Shown: positions 52,282-61,943, numbered from the stretch's first letter. The stretch is 64,000 nt of DNA from Clostridium sp. AF27-2AA (GCF_003478505.1 NZ_QUFI01000015.1:1-64000), one strand, 5' to 3'. The notes: a model not told the origin generated them from the letters alone. Program-made: numbers and translations.

Positions 52282-53607
52282 CTAAAAATCTCCAGGCTTT
52301 ACAGAGTCGGGCAGCATGGACTGATATGTTCGATGTCCAATTACATTCTGATAATCGTCCTGGATCAGCGCACAGCGTTCGGGGCTTTCATACAGCTTCT
52401 TCGCAGCCGCAAACAGAATCCGCGCCGCGTAATGCATGCCCTTGTGGGCCAGAGGGCTTTTTCCCTGGGCTACGATCTGCCAGGTGTGAAGGGCACAGCC
52501 GGTGGCTTCGGTGGCCACGCCAATGAGTCCGGTGGGAACCTGCCAGCTTACATCGCCGACATCGGTGCTGCCGAGGTTGATGGTCTGGTCTGCAGGGAGA
52601 ATATCGGTATCAATCGAAGGGGAATTTTCGTCAGCAGCAAACTGCGCGGCATACGCATAATCCTCTTCCGTATACTCCGGCTTCTCCGCCTCCTGCATGG
52701 CCTCCATCATCACTTTCTCCATAGCCGGAATGGACAGCAGATCCGCATAGGCGCTGACGGTCCGATAAGAAACTTTGGTTCCCGTCATGAGTGCAGCGCC
52801 CTTTGCAACATCACCTACCCGCTCATAAAGCTCCGCTACATAAGCACTTTCCGGTGCGCGGAGGGCGTAGAGCAGGGTGGCAGCAGCTGGGACAATGTTC
52901 GGCGCGTCGCCGCCATCGTTTAGATAAGCGTAGTGCATGCGGGCGTCACTTTTGACATGCTCCCGCAGGTAGTTGACACCCACGTTCATAAGCTCGCAGG
53001 CATCTAACGCAGAGCGGCCAAGCTCCGGGTGAGCCGCTGCGTGGGCGCTTTTTCCGGTAAAGTCAAAGATCACGCGGATATTGGCGAGCGCCTCTTTGAT
53101 CAGGCCGGTTTTGGAACCCGGGTGCCAGGCCAGGGCAAAATCCAGGCCATGAAAACAGCCGGAGCGGGTTAAGAATGCCTTTCCGGCGCCGCCTTCCTCA
53201 GCCGGACAGCCAAAGTAAATGACGGTACCTTCTGAACGGGTCTGCAAAAGCCAGTCGCGGATGAGGCAGGCCGCCTCCATGGCGCCGGTTCCAAGAAGGT
53301 TGTGTCCGCAGCCATGCCCTGCCGCGCCGGGGCGCTCCGCCTGTTTTTCGGGAACATCTGCCGCCTGGTTCATGCGGGGCAGTGCATCAAACTCCCCTAA
53401 AAGTCCGATGACCGGGTGACCGGAGCCGAAGCTGGCAGAAAAGGCGGTGGCAATGCCGCCGAGATTCCGGGTTACGGTAAAACCTTCTTTTTCCAGAAAA
53501 TCAGCCTGCAGGGCTCTGGAGCGGAACTCCTGGTAACGGGTCTCCGCAAATTCCCAGATCTGGTCGCTGATTGCTTCAAATTGCTGTTCAAAATCTTGTC
53601 TGTTCAT
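52282..53607 (-). CDS. M20 family amidohydrolase, AbgB-like
   Basis: A 441-residue metallo-amidohydrolase of the p-aminobenzoyl-glutamate hydrolase B subgroup. GLLGEFDALP, GHGCGHNLLGTGAMEAA, YFGCPAEEGGAGK and LAWHPGS carry the metal ligands; the lid domain contains GKSAHAAAHPELGRSALDA; STDVGDVSWQVP is the late conserved segment. The family splits aryl or acyl amide bonds; substrate uncertain. GGAGG precedes the ATG. It lies between glgP and the Moco cluster, divergent from xdhC. Confidence 0.88.
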   Translation of the reverse strand: MNRQDFEQQFEAISDQIWEFAETRYQEFRSRALQADFLEKEGFTVTRNLGGIATAFSASFGSGHPVIGLLGEFDALPRMNQAADVPEKQAERPGAAGHGCGHNLLGTGAMEAACLIRDWLLQTRSEGTVIYFGCPAEEGGAGKAFLTRSGCFHGLDFALAWHPGSKTGLIKEALANIRVIFDFTGKSAHAAAHPELGRSALDACELMNVGVNYLREHVKSDARMHYAYLNDGGDAPNIVPAAATLLYALRAPESAYVAELYERVGDVAKGAALMTGTKVSYRTVSAYADLLSIPAMEKVMMEAMQEAEKPEYTEEDYAYAAQFAADENSPSIDTDILPADQTINLGSTDVGDVSWQVPTGLIGVATEATGCALHTWQIVAQGKSPLAHKGMHYAARILFAAAKKLYESPERCALIQDDYQNVIGHRTYQSMLPDSVKPGDF

Positions 53608-53871
53608 AACTGAAGAGGTCCTCCAAAGATGTAGATGGGCTTAAAAAATTCCCTGTATCAAACATATTGTAATATGTCATTATCATAGCACATTTTTGAG
53701 GTCCGTTCATTATGTAATTTTGCGAAAATACAAAGGTTTTTGTGCTTTGCTTCCTGCAATTTCGGCCACATGGCATTTACAGAAGCAGCAAAACTTGATA
53801 GAATATAACGATAATCAAAAAAATAGTCAGGTGCGTGATAAGAGCGTACTGTAAAAAGGAGAACGTGAAGT

Positions 53872-54927
53872 ATGGGGATTGAAAACAATGTATATGGGGA
53901 GCTTCTTTCCGGCCTGCAATCGGAGAACCAGAAGCTGCTGTTGACAAAATTAAATCCGGATGGAACCCTGGAAAAGCACTTATATGTGCCGGGCACAGAA
54001 CCAGAAGAGGCGGAGGCACTGGCGCAGCAGGCTGCTTTTGAGAAGAAGGTATGCATTACGGGGTTTGACGATGAGCAGAAAACAGAAAAGTGGATCGCGG
54101 AGCCTTTCTGTAAGGAAAACCGCATGCTGATCTTCGGCGGTGGTCATGTTTCACTGGCACTGGCAGAGTTTGCGGCCCGCACCGGTTTTGCGGTAACGGT
54201 GACCGATGACCGGCCTTCCTTTGCCAATGAGCTTCGCTTCCCGACGGCAAAGCAGGTCCTTTGCATGGATTTTGAGACGGCGATTGAAAAGCTGCATGTC
54301 AATTCCTCTGATTTCGTGGTGCTCTTAACCAGAGGCCATCGTCACGATGGTGTCTGTCTGCGGGCCCTGGCAAAGCAGGGGGAGACGGCATATCTCGGCA
54401 TGATCGGTTCCAGAAAGCGCGTCCGAGAACTGAAGGATACACTGGAGGAGGAAGGCATCAGCCGTAAGTGGCTTGACTGGATCCACACCCCGGTGGGACT
54501 TGATATCGGAGCAATAACCCCGGAGGAGATTGCGGTCGCAATCCTTGCAGAAGCAATTCAAGTGAAACGCAAACCGGAAGATGAGGCCAGAAGAGTTTCC
54601 CAGTCCGACATCGACATGGAAGTCATTCACAATCTGGCAGAGCCGGAAGAAAAATTTGCGGATCAGAAAAAGGCGGTTATTACCATTCTGAGCACAAAAG
54701 GTTCCACACCGAGAAAGGCCGGAGCCAAGATGATCGTCTACGAGACCGGGCTGATCCAGGGAACCATCGGAGGGGGGTGCGCAGAGGCAAACCTCATGCA
54801 GCATGCTCGGGAAGTGATCCGTGATGGCGGATATCAGATCCGTCATGTGGATATGACCGGAAGAGTGGCAGAGGAAGAGGGCATGGTCTGCGGCGGCGTG
54901 ATGCAGGTGCTGATTGAACGGGGCTGA
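53872..54927 (+). CDS. XdhC/CoxI family molybdoenzyme maturation factor
   Basis: A 351-residue protein that in characterised relatives binds molybdenum cofactor and promotes its sulfuration for xanthine dehydrogenase-type enzymes. It carries the Rossmann XdhC domain first (RMLIFGGGHVSLALAEFAARTGFAVTVTDDR; LLTRGHRHD; YLGMIGSRKRV) and the XdhC_CoxI domain last (AVITILSTKGSTPRKAGAKM, GTIGGGCAEANLM), the reverse of the classical order. AGGAGAACG precedes the ATG. It heads the molybdenum cluster. No molybdoenzyme gene lies in the window. Confidence 0.88.
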   Translation: MGIENNVYGELLSGLQSENQKLLLTKLNPDGTLEKHLYVPGTEPEEAEALAQQAAFEKKVCITGFDDEQKTEKWIAEPFCKENRMLIFGGGHVSLALAEFAARTGFAVTVTDDRPSFANELRFPTAKQVLCMDFETAIEKLHVNSSDFVVLLTRGHRHDGVCLRALAKQGETAYLGMIGSRKRVRELKDTLEEEGISRKWLDWIHTPVGLDIGAITPEEIAVAILAEAIQVKRKPEDEARRVSQSDIDMEVIHNLAEPEEKFADQKKAVITILSTKGSTPRKAGAKMIVYETGLIQGTIGGGCAEANLMQHAREVIRDGGYQIRHVDMTGRVAEEEGMVCGGVMQVLIERG

Positions 54928-54999
54928 GTGTGCATTCTGATAAGTAACGAAACGCATGAAAAAAAGTTAGGGAAACTGTCAATAAAACAGATTAGGGGA

Positions 55000-55028
55000 T
55001 TGCATTTCCCAGAAAAACAGATTACAAT
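55000..55028 (+). promoter_or_regulatory. Promoter in the xdhC-moeA gap
   Basis: TTGCAT (55000-55005) and TACAAT (55023-55028) are 17 bp apart. Its predicted start (near 55035) is only a few bases before a terminator-like hairpin, as at 9237. Confidence 0.5.
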
Positions 55029-55040
55029 AGAATAATCTGA

Positions 55041-55072
55041 AAAGCCGGTTTGCCGGAAGGCAGGCCGGTTTT
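55041..55072 (+). terminator. GGAA-tetraloop hairpin before the moeA-like gene
   Basis: Fourteen paired positions (three G-U) close a GGAA loop (55055-55058), the 3' arm ending in GGTTTT. It may end the xdhC transcript or attenuate the Moco operon. Confidence 0.7.
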
Positions 55073-55082
55073 AAAAGTCCAC

Positions 55083-55106
55083 CGTTATTTTCACAAAAAA
55101 ATAACG
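55083..55106. promoter_or_regulatory. ModE-like operator palindrome
   Basis: CGTTATTTT and AAAATAACG form perfect 9-bp arms around CACAAA. The ends CGTTAT/ATAACG resemble the ModE-molybdate box (CGTTATAT...ATATAACG). It lies 73 bp before the moeA-like gene in a cluster that encodes a ModE-like regulator (61351-61752). It can also fold as RNA, but no U-tract follows. Confidence 0.65.
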
Positions 55107-55178
55107 AACAAAACGGATGAATGAAACAAAAAACGGAATGATAACGAAGATTCACAGGAAGATTGGGAGGCAGCACAC

Positions 55179-56237
55179 ATGAAACTGATCAAAACCGTCG
55201 ATGCGGAGGGCGCAGTCCTCTGTCACGACATTACACAGATCATTCGCGGAGTCACCAAAGACGCAGTGTTCCGCAAGGGTCACATTGTTACAAAGGAAGA
55301 TATTCCGGTGCTTTTAAGCGTTGGAAAGGATACCCTCTATGTCTGGGAGAAGGAAGAGGGCATGATGCATGAGGATGAGGCAGCCGAAGTGCTCTGCGAG
55401 ATCTGCAGGGGTGAGCACATGGACCGTTCTTTGCCGAAGGAAGGTAAGATCGAGCTGACCGCGGCCTGCGATGGCCTGTTAAAGATTGACGCAAAGGCAC
55501 TAAAGGAGGTCAATTCCTTCGGCCAGATGATGATCGCCACCCGCCACGGCAATTTTGCCGTAAAAAAGGGAGACAAGCTGGCAGGCACCCGCATTATCCC
55601 TCTGGTCATTGAGGAAGAGAAGATGAAAGCGGTGAGGGAGCGGACCATGGAGCTGACCGGCGGAAAGCCAATTCTGGAATTAAAGCCGTTTCAGCGTAAG
55701 CAGGTCGGTATTGTGACAACCGGAAATGAAGTGTTCCACGGACGTATCAAAGATACCTTCACCCCGGTCATTGTGGACAAGCTGTCTGAGTTTGACACAG
55801 AGGTCATTGACCATGTCACCTGGGATGATGATGACAAAAAGGTAACGGCCAGCATTCTGGATATGATCGGAAAGGGAGCGGATGTTGTCATCTGCACCGG
55901 AGGCATGAGTGTAGATCCGGATGACAAGACTCCGCTGGCCATCAAAAATACCGGAGCACGCATTGTTTCCTACGGTGCCCCGGTGCTTCCGGGCGCCATG
56001 TTTCTGCTGGCTTATTACGACCGCATAGAACATGGAAGGAACCGGAGAACCGTCATCATGGGGCTTCCGGGTTGCGTGATGTATGCAAAACGCACCATTT
56101 TTGATCTGGTACTTCCACGTGTCATGGCAGACGATGAGGTGACACCGGATGAGCTGGCAGCCCTTGGCATGGGCGGCCTGTGCTTAAACTGCCCGGTCTG
56201 CACCTTCCCGAACTGCGGTTTTGGAAAGGGGTATTGA
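55179..56237 (+). CDS. MoeA-like molybdopterin-binding protein
   Basis: A 352-residue protein with a MoCF-type molybdopterin-binding domain in its second half ([60 protein letters not shown] strand). The N-terminal half is MoeA-like but short. It probably inserts molybdenum into molybdopterin or binds it for transfer. A late cysteine cluster ([18 protein letters not shown]) is unusual and could bind metal. It begins the moeA-like/moaC/moaA/MOSC-mog operon; the moaC start lies 1 bp after its stop. Confidence 0.85.
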   Translation: MKLIKTVDAEGAVLCHDITQIIRGVTKDAVFRKGHIVTKEDIPVLLSVGKDTLYVWEKEEGMMHEDEAAEVLCEICRGEHMDRSLPKEGKIELTAACDGLLKIDAKALKEVNSFGQMMIATRHGNFAVKKGDKLAGTRIIPLVIEEEKMKAVRERTMELTGGKPILELKPFQRKQVGIVTTGNEVFHGRIKDTFTPVIVDKLSEFDTEVIDHVTWDDDDKKVTASILDMIGKGADVVICTGGMSVDPDDKTPLAIKNTGARIVSYGAPVLPGAMFLLAYYDRIEHGRNRRTVIMGLPGCVMYAKRTIFDLVLPRVMADDEVTPDELAALGMGGLCLNCPVCTFPNCGFGKGY

Positions 56238-56238
56238 T

Positions 56239-56736
56239 ATGGAATTTACCCATTTTGACGAACAGGGCAATGCCCGCATGGTCGATGTGACTGCCAAGGG
56301 CGAAACGGTACGTGAGGCGGTAGCAAAGGGCCGTATCCGCGTGAGCGAGGAATGCTTTGGAAAGATCAAAGAAGGTACTATGGCCAAGGGGGATGTGCTT
56401 GGTGTGGCCCGGATCGCTGGGATCATGGGAGCAAAGCGTACTTCGGAGTTTATTCCGCTGTGCCACATCTTAAATCTGACCAAGCTGAACGTGGATTTTA
56501 ACCTGCATCCGGAAACCTGTGAGATCGAGGCAGTCTGCACGGCCAAGACCACCGGAAAGACCGGAGTGGAGATGGAAGCGCTGACCGGCGTGTCAGTGAC
56601 GCTTCTGACCATCTACGATATGTGTAAGGCGGTAGATAAGGCGATGGAGATCGGAGACATCCATCTGGCAGAGAAGACAGGAGGGAAGAGCGGACATTTT
56701 GTGAATCCGCGTGAGCAGGGCGGTGAGCAGGTGTGA
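56239..56736 (+). CDS. moaC: Cyclic pyranopterin monophosphate synthase MoaC
   Basis: A 165-residue enzyme that, with MoaA, converts GTP to cyclic pyranopterin monophosphate in the first stage of Moco synthesis. Conserved segments: [34 protein letters not shown], and [28 protein letters not shown]. The ATG at 56239 follows GGAAAGGGG; the longer frame to 56221 overlaps the upstream gene. It overlaps moaA by four bases. Confidence 0.97.
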   Translation: MEFTHFDEQGNARMVDVTAKGETVREAVAKGRIRVSEECFGKIKEGTMAKGDVLGVARIAGIMGAKRTSEFIPLCHILNLTKLNVDFNLHPETCEIEAVCTAKTTGKTGVEMEALTGVSVTLLTIYDMCKAVDKAMEIGDIHLAEKTGGKSGHFVNPREQGGEQV

Positions 56737-57713
56737 AGGATGCCCAGGGAAGAGAAATTAAGTATCTGCGTGTGTCCGTGACGGACCGCTGCAACCTGCG
56801 CTGCAAATACTGTATGCCAAACGGCATTGAGTGCGTGGAGCATAAGGACATATTAAGCTTTGAGGAGATACGGCAGATCGCGGTGTGCGGGGCCAGGCTC
56901 GGCATCACCAAGATCCGGCTGACCGGAGGAGAACCGCTTGCCAGGAAAGGCTGCCCGGAGCTGATCCGCATGTTAAAAGAAATTCCGGGCATTGAAAAAA
57001 TTGCCATGACGACCAACGGAACCCTGGTGAGAGCTATTCTCCCGGAACTGGTAGAGGCAGGACTGGATGAGATCAACATCAGCCTGGATACGCTGGATGC
57101 CAGGACATTTGCGGCCATCACCGGTCAGGATCTTCTGCCGGAGGTCCTGCTGGCTATTGACGCGGCTCTTGCGGCAGGCTTGAAAGTAAAGGTTAACGCA
57201 GTTTCCATGCCGGATACCGACTGGAAACGTCTGATCACGCTGGCAAAGGATAAGCCTGTGGATGTCCGGTTTATTGAGCTGATGCCCATTGGAGAAGGGC
57301 GGCACTCGGAGGGACGCAGTAACGAAGATCTTTTGGAAGAGATACGCAGTGAATTTCCTCAGCTTCAGGCCGATGACAGCGTACACGGGGCCGGGCCGGC
57401 GGTCTATTATAAGATTCCGGGATATCAGGGAAGCATCGGACTCATCAGTGCCATGCACGGAAAGTTCTGCAGCTCCTGCAACCGGGTACGACTGACTTCA
57501 ACAGGATTTTTGAAGACCTGTCTTTGCTATGAGGACGGGACAGACTTGAGAGAAATTCTGCGTGGTGAATGCGTGCGGCAGGAAGCGGTCAGCAAAAATC
57601 AGAAGCTTCTCAATGCCATGGCCCGCACCATATACGGCAAACCGGCAGAGCACTGCTTTGAGCAGCCGGATCAGATTACAGAAGCGCATGGCATGAGTGC
57701 AATTGGAGGGTGA
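56733..57713 (+). CDS. moaA: GTP 3',8-cyclase MoaA (radical SAM)
   Basis: A 326-residue radical SAM enzyme. The first 4Fe-4S cluster motif is [12 protein letters not shown], the SAM-binding strand is [14 protein letters not shown], and the C-terminal cluster is [20 protein letters not shown]. The chain ends in Gly-Gly, as functional MoaA proteins do. The start is GTG at 56733, overlapping the moaC stop, showing coupling of the two enzymes that act in sequence. Confidence 0.97.
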   Translation: MKDAQGREIKYLRVSVTDRCNLRCKYCMPNGIECVEHKDILSFEEIRQIAVCGARLGITKIRLTGGEPLARKGCPELIRMLKEIPGIEKIAMTTNGTLVRAILPELVEAGLDEINISLDTLDARTFAAITGQDLLPEVLLAIDAALAAGLKVKVNAVSMPDTDWKRLITLAKDKPVDVRFIELMPIGEGRHSEGRSNEDLLEEIRSEFPQLQADDSVHGAGPAVYYKIPGYQGSIGLISAMHGKFCSSCNRVRLTSTGFLKTCLCYEDGTDLREILRGECVRQEAVSKNQKLLNAMARTIYGKPAEHCFEQPDQITEAHGMSAIGG

Positions 57714-57718
57714 GAAAT

Positions 57719-58669
57719 ATGGATTTTAACGAAACAGGCGTAGTGAAGGCTATCTGCATCAGTCCGGCCCGGGGAACGGAAAAGCATACCATCCCGGAAG
57801 GACATTTTATTCCGAACTTCGGAATTGAGGGTGATGCCCACGCGGGAACGTGGCACCGGCAGGTGAGTCTTCTTTCCTATAATAAAGTAGAAGAGTTTAA
57901 TAAGCGCGGAGCAAACGTGGGCGACGGTGCCTTTGGTGAAAATCTGGTCGTAGACGGAATCGATTTCCGGGCGCTGCCGGTGGGAACCAGACTGTATGCC
58001 GGGACCGTGGAGCTTCGCATGACCCAGATCGGCAAGGAGTGCCACAGCCACTGCGCGATTTATCATCGTGTCGGGGAGTGCATCATGCCGCGGGAAGGCG
58101 TGTTTGCCGAGGTCATAAAGGAAGGCATCATCCGTCCGGGAGATGTGATGCGTGTGGAAGCACCGAATGAGAACCGTCCCTTCACGGCGGCGGTCATTGT
58201 ATTAAGCGATAAAGGTTCCAGAGGGGAACGGGAGGACGCAAGCGGACCTGCAGCCGAGGAGCTGTTAAAAGAAGCAGGCTACGATGTGCTGGAACGCTTT
58301 GTGATCCCGGATGAGCCGGCGGTGTTAAAGCATCACCTGATCCGTCTGGCCGACAGCCGTCAGGTAGATCTGGTTATCACCAGCGGAGGAACCGGATTTT
58401 CCATGCGGGACCAGACACCGGAGGCAACACTGGCCGTGGCAGACCGGAATGCGCCTGGTATTGCCGAGTACATCCGCATGAAGTCCATGCAGATCACAGA
58501 CCGGGCCATGCTAAGCCGCGGCGCGTCTGTGATCCGCAAAAAGACCCTGATCGTGAATCTGCCGGGAAGTCCGAAGGCCGTGAAGGAGAGCCTTGGCTTT
58601 ATTCTGGGAGCGTTGGATCATGGGTTAAAGATTTTGCGTGGCACCGCGTCTGAGTGCGCGAGAAAATAA
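57719..58669 (+). CDS. MOSC domain - MogA/MoaB fusion protein
   Basis: A 316-residue two-domain protein. Residues about 1-150: MOSC domain, linked to sulfur-carrier or Moco sulfuration chemistry (IEGDAHAGTWHRQVSLLS, FGENLVVDGIDF, IGKECHSHCAIYHRVGECIMPREGVFA). Residues about 155-316: MogA/MoaB-type molybdopterin adenylyltransferase (AVIVLSDKGSRGEREDASGP, LVITSGGTGFSMRDQTPEAT, IVNLPGSPKAVKESL). The fusion couples MPT adenylylation with a MOSC function. The ATG at 57719 is eight bases after GGAGG; a GTG at 57710 is in frame but overlaps it. Confidence 0.92.
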   Translation: MDFNETGVVKAICISPARGTEKHTIPEGHFIPNFGIEGDAHAGTWHRQVSLLSYNKVEEFNKRGANVGDGAFGENLVVDGIDFRALPVGTRLYAGTVELRMTQIGKECHSHCAIYHRVGECIMPREGVFAEVIKEGIIRPGDVMRVEAPNENRPFTAAVIVLSDKGSRGEREDASGPAAEELLKEAGYDVLERFVIPDEPAVLKHHLIRLADSRQVDLVITSGGTGFSMRDQTPEATLAVADRNAPGIAEYIRMKSMQITDRAMLSRGASVIRKKTLIVNLPGSPKAVKESLGFILGALDHGLKILRGTASECARK

Positions 58670-58693
58670 AAAACAAAACAAGGGAGAAAAACG

Positions 58694-59572
58694 ATGAAGA
58701 AAAGGTTCGCAGTTGTAATGGCAGCTATGATGGCTGCAGGTATGATGGCAGGCTGCTCCTCCAAACCGCAGGAGACTACCGCAGCAGCAACCGAGGCAGA
58801 GACCACCGCAGAGGAGACCATTGCAGCAGAGATCGAGGCTGAGTCCAAAGAAGAGGAAAAGGCTGATCTTGGCGAGCAGAGCATTCTGGTTGCGGCAGCA
58901 GCAAGCTTAAAGAACGCATATGAGGATAAACTGATCCCGATGTTCGAGGAGCAGTATCCGGGCGTAACCGTTGAGGGAACCTACGACAGCTCAGGAAAGC
59001 TGCAGACCCAGATCGAGGAAGGACTTGAGGCAGACGTATTCATGTCCGCAGCGACCAAGCAGATGAAGGCTCTGGATGATGAAGGCATGATTGCTTCCGA
59101 TAGCATTGTGAACCTGTTAGAGAATAAGATCGTTCTGATCGTTCCGGCCGGCAGTGACAGTAAGATTGATTCCTTCGAGAAGATCGGCGATGCAGCATCC
59201 ATCGCTCTGGGCGATCCGGAGAGTGTTCCGGCCGGCCAGTACGCAAAAGAAGCTCTGACCAATTTAAACGTATGGGACAGCATTCAGGATAAGGTAAGCT
59301 TTGGTACCAACGTAACGGAGGTATTAAACCAGGTTGCAGCAGCAAGTGCTGACGCGGGTATCGTATACGCAACCGACGCGGCAAGCAAGGCTGATCAGGT
59401 TACTGTTGTTGCAGAGGCACCGGAGGGAAGTCTGGAGAAGAAGGTCATCTACCCGGTAGCCGTTGTAAAAGCAACTACTCATGAAGATGCAGCAAAGGCA
59501 TTCGTTGATTTCTTACAGACTCCGGAAGCAATTGCGGTATTTGAGTCCTACGGCTTTGTAGCAGCAGAGTAA
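58694..59572 (+). CDS. modA: Molybdate ABC transporter, substrate-binding lipoprotein ModA
   Basis: A 292-residue lipoprotein: MKKRFAVVMAAMMAAG signal, lipobox MMAGCSS with cysteine near residue 21, Glu/Thr/Ala linker, then the ModA fold (ILVAAAASLKNAYEDKLIPMFEEQYPGVTVEGTYDSSGKLQTQIEEG, ADVFMSAATKQM, ALGDPESVPAGQYAKEAL). The Ser/Ala residues in AAASL and YDSSGKL contact the oxyanion. AAGGGAG precedes the ATG. It lies 24 bp after the MOSC-mog gene, so uptake and cofactor synthesis are probably one unit. Confidence 0.95.
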   Translation: MKKRFAVVMAAMMAAGMMAGCSSKPQETTAAATEAETTAEETIAAEIEAESKEEEKADLGEQSILVAAAASLKNAYEDKLIPMFEEQYPGVTVEGTYDSSGKLQTQIEEGLEADVFMSAATKQMKALDDEGMIASDSIVNLLENKIVLIVPAGSDSKIDSFEKIGDAASIALGDPESVPAGQYAKEALTNLNVWDSIQDKVSFGTNVTEVLNQVAAASADAGIVYATDAASKADQVTVVAEAPEGSLEKKVIYPVAVVKATTHEDAAKAFVDFLQTPEAIAVFESYGFVAAE

Positions 59573-59589
59573 AGAGAAAGGAGCAAAAG

Positions 59590-60264
59590 ATGGACTGGTC
59601 CCCGATCCTGATTTCCATGAAGACAGCCAGTGTCTCCATCGTGATTACCTTTTTCCTCGGAATCCTGGCAGCCTGGTGGGTGGTCAGCATGAAAAACGAG
59701 CGGATGAAGATCATCCTGGACGGCGTGCTGACGCTGCCGCTGGTGCTGCCGCCTACGGTGGCGGGCTTTTTTCTCTTATATCTGTTTGGGGTGAAACGGC
59801 CCATCGGCATCTTCTTTTTGCAGTATTTCGGTGTTAAGATCGCTTTCTCCTGGACAGCCACAGTGCTGGCATCGGTGGTGATGTCCTTTCCGCTCATGTA
59901 CCGCTCTGCAAGGGGAGCATTTGAGCAGGTGGATCCGAACCTCATGGCTGCGGCCCGCACCCTTGGCATGAGTGAGTGGAGCATCTTCCACAAGGTGCTG
60001 ATCGCCAATGCCATGCCGGGCATTGTCAGCGGTGGTGTTCTGGCCTTTGCGAGAGGCCTGGGTGAGTTTGGCGCAACGGCCATGATAGCGGGCAACATTG
60101 CAGGAAAGACCAGAACCCTGCCTATGGCCGTTTACTCTGAGGTGGCAGCAGGAAACATGGATGCGGCATACCGCTATGTTGCCATCATCGTTGTCATTGC
60201 CTTTCTTTCCGTCATCCTGATGAACCGGGCAGCACTGCGCGAGAAGAAAAGGAGATTATCATGA
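59590..60264 (+). CDS. modB: Molybdate ABC transporter, permease ModB
   Basis: A 224-residue permease with five or six helices. The stretch LTLPLVLPPTVAGFFLLYLFG is typical of ModB, and the coupling loop is MAAARTLGMSEWSIFHKVLI. GLGEFGATAMIAGNIAGKTRTLP is the ModB C-terminal signature. GAAAGGAGC precedes the ATG; it overlaps modC by four bases. Confidence 0.96.
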   Translation: MDWSPILISMKTASVSIVITFFLGILAAWWVVSMKNERMKIILDGVLTLPLVLPPTVAGFFLLYLFGVKRPIGIFFLQYFGVKIAFSWTATVLASVVMSFPLMYRSARGAFEQVDPNLMAAARTLGMSEWSIFHKVLIANAMPGIVSGGVLAFARGLGEFGATAMIAGNIAGKTRTLPMAVYSEVAAGNMDAAYRYVAIIVVIAFLSVILMNRAALREKKRRLS

Positions 60265-61361
60265 GTGAGGATTTTTTATCGGCAGATATCCGGAAAAAGC
60301 TGCGTGAATTTGAGCTTCAGGTTCAGTTTACCTGCCCGGCATGTCGCGGACGCGCCAGTGACGCGTCCGATGGCTCTGGGAGCAGCTGTCTTGGCATTCT
60401 TGGTCCTTCCGGCTGCGGCAAGAGCATGACCTTAAAATCCATTGCCGGCATTGTGGAGCCGGACAGCGGTTCCATCATTCTGGATGGACGGGAACTCTTC
60501 AACAGCAGCAGGAAGGTAAACCTGAAGCCGCAGAAACGCCGCGTCGGTTATCTGTTCCAGAACTATGCGCTGTTTCCGAATATGACCGTGGAGGAAAACA
60601 TCCTTACCGGATTAAAGGCGGGAAAACGCTACGGGGAAGCACAGCAGAAAAAGCGGGTTTCTGAGATGATGGAGCGCTTTCGTTTAAGCGGACTGGAAAA
60701 ACGCTATCCGGCACAGCTTTCCGGCGGACAGCAGCAGAGAGTGGCCCTGGCAAGGATCCTGGCTTATGAGCCGGAGGCACTGCTTCTCGATGAGCCGTTT
60801 TCCGCTATGGACACGCACTTAAGAGAGCGTCTGCGTCTGGAACTGGCCAGCGTGCTTTCGGAATACCAGGGAGCTTCCGTCATGGTTACCCATGACCGGG
60901 ACGAGGCCTACCAGCTCTGTGATACGCTGCTGCTCTTAAGCAAAGGCCATGTCATCGCGGCAGGAAAAACGAAGGATATCTTCAATGATCCGGGCAGCGT
61001 TGAGGCCGCAAGGCTGACTGGCTGCAAAAACATTTCCCGCATTGAAAAAATAGACGATCACCGGGTACGCGCATTAGACTGGGATAATCTGGAGCTGAGC
61101 ACGGAGAAAACCGTGACAGAGGATGTAACGTCCATTGGAATCCGTGCCCATGATTTTGAGCCGGTAAAAGATCCGGAAGGGATCAACCACATTCCGGTTG
61201 GACATGCGAAAATATCCGAGATGCCGTTTGAGTGGTATATTACCCTGCAAAACGGTCTGTGGTGGAAAATAGGAAAGACCATCCACACCCACAGTGCGGA
61301 CGGTCTGATTCCGGAATACGTCAGAGTAGCCCCGGAAGCAATCCTGCTTCTTAAGGGTTAA
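60261..61361 (+). CDS. modC: Molybdate ABC transporter, ATP-binding protein ModC
   Basis: A 366-residue ATPase: Walker A GPSGCGKSMTLKSI, Q-loop YLFQNYALFPNMTV, signature LSGGQQQRVALARI, Walker B LLLDEPFSAMD, VTHDRDEAY, then a C-terminal MOP/TOBE-like domain. Between the first strand and Walker A is an extra loop containing CPACRGRASDASDGSGSSC, longer than usual and with a CxxC pair. The 3' end overlaps the convergent ModE-like gene by 11 bp. Confidence 0.95.
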   Translation: MSEDFLSADIRKKLREFELQVQFTCPACRGRASDASDGSGSSCLGILGPSGCGKSMTLKSIAGIVEPDSGSIILDGRELFNSSRKVNLKPQKRRVGYLFQNYALFPNMTVEENILTGLKAGKRYGEAQQKKRVSEMMERFRLSGLEKRYPAQLSGGQQQRVALARILAYEPEALLLDEPFSAMDTHLRERLRLELASVLSEYQGASVMVTHDRDEAYQLCDTLLLLSKGHVIAAGKTKDIFNDPGSVEAARLTGCKNISRIEKIDDHRVRALDWDNLELSTEKTVTEDVTSIGIRAHDFEPVKDPEGINHIPVGHAKISEMPFEWYITLQNGLWWKIGKTIHTHSADGLIPEYVRVAPEAILLLKG

Positions 61362-61752
61362 CTGAATAATCACCGAAATATTTTTCAAAGAGCTGGGCAG
61401 TTGCTGTTTTCAGCTCTTTTTCCATACCCTGATACCGGGTGAGCAGCTCCTTCGCCTCCGGTGTCAGATGGGAGGAACCGCCGGATGCGCCGCCGGATTT
61501 GGATTCGATCAGGGAATAGCCGAGATATTGCTCGGCCTTTTTAATGATTTTCCAGCCCTTGCTGTAGGACATCTCCATTTCCTTACAGGCGGTCTGCATA
61601 GAATTACTCTGGTCTACCAGAATAAGAAATTCTGCAACGCCGGGACCGAAGAAGGTGTCGTTCTTGGCCAGGCGGAAGCGTACAGACGGGCGGAGCGGAA
61701 GGTCTGCCGGGGGGATAGAGGAATCAATGGCTGGTTTTTGTCTGCGGCTCAT
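61351..61752 (-). CDS. ModE-like winged-helix regulator (no molybdate-binding domain)
   Basis: A 133-residue protein with the LysR/ModE-type winged helix: VRFRLAKNDTFFGPGVAEFLILVDQSNSMQTACKEMEMSYSKGWKIIKKAEQYLG, then a wing with GGASGGSSHLTPEAKELL and a dimer helix. Full ModE proteins add C-terminal MOP domains that bind molybdate; they are absent here, so sensing must be by another route. The gene converges on modC and probably controls the molybdenum operon through the palindrome at 55083-55106. GAAAGGAAAC precedes the ATG. Confidence 0.85.
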   Translation of the reverse strand: MSRRQKPAIDSSIPPADLPLRPSVRFRLAKNDTFFGPGVAEFLILVDQSNSMQTACKEMEMSYSKGWKIIKKAEQYLGYSLIESKSGGASGGSSHLTPEAKELLTRYQGMEKELKTATAQLFEKYFGDYSVNP

Positions 61753-61943
61753 GAAATGTTTCCTTTCTCAGCTGAAAATGCAAAACAGCTGAGTCCTTTC
61801 TGAATTAGATCGTCATGAAAAATTCTGCTCTTTATTTAGTATAGCACGGTATACGGCAGATGGGTAGGAATTTTCAGAACTTGTTCTCGACAAAACGAAT
61901 GAAAACTGCTACAGTGGAAAGACAACAGGAGGATTTGACAGAT

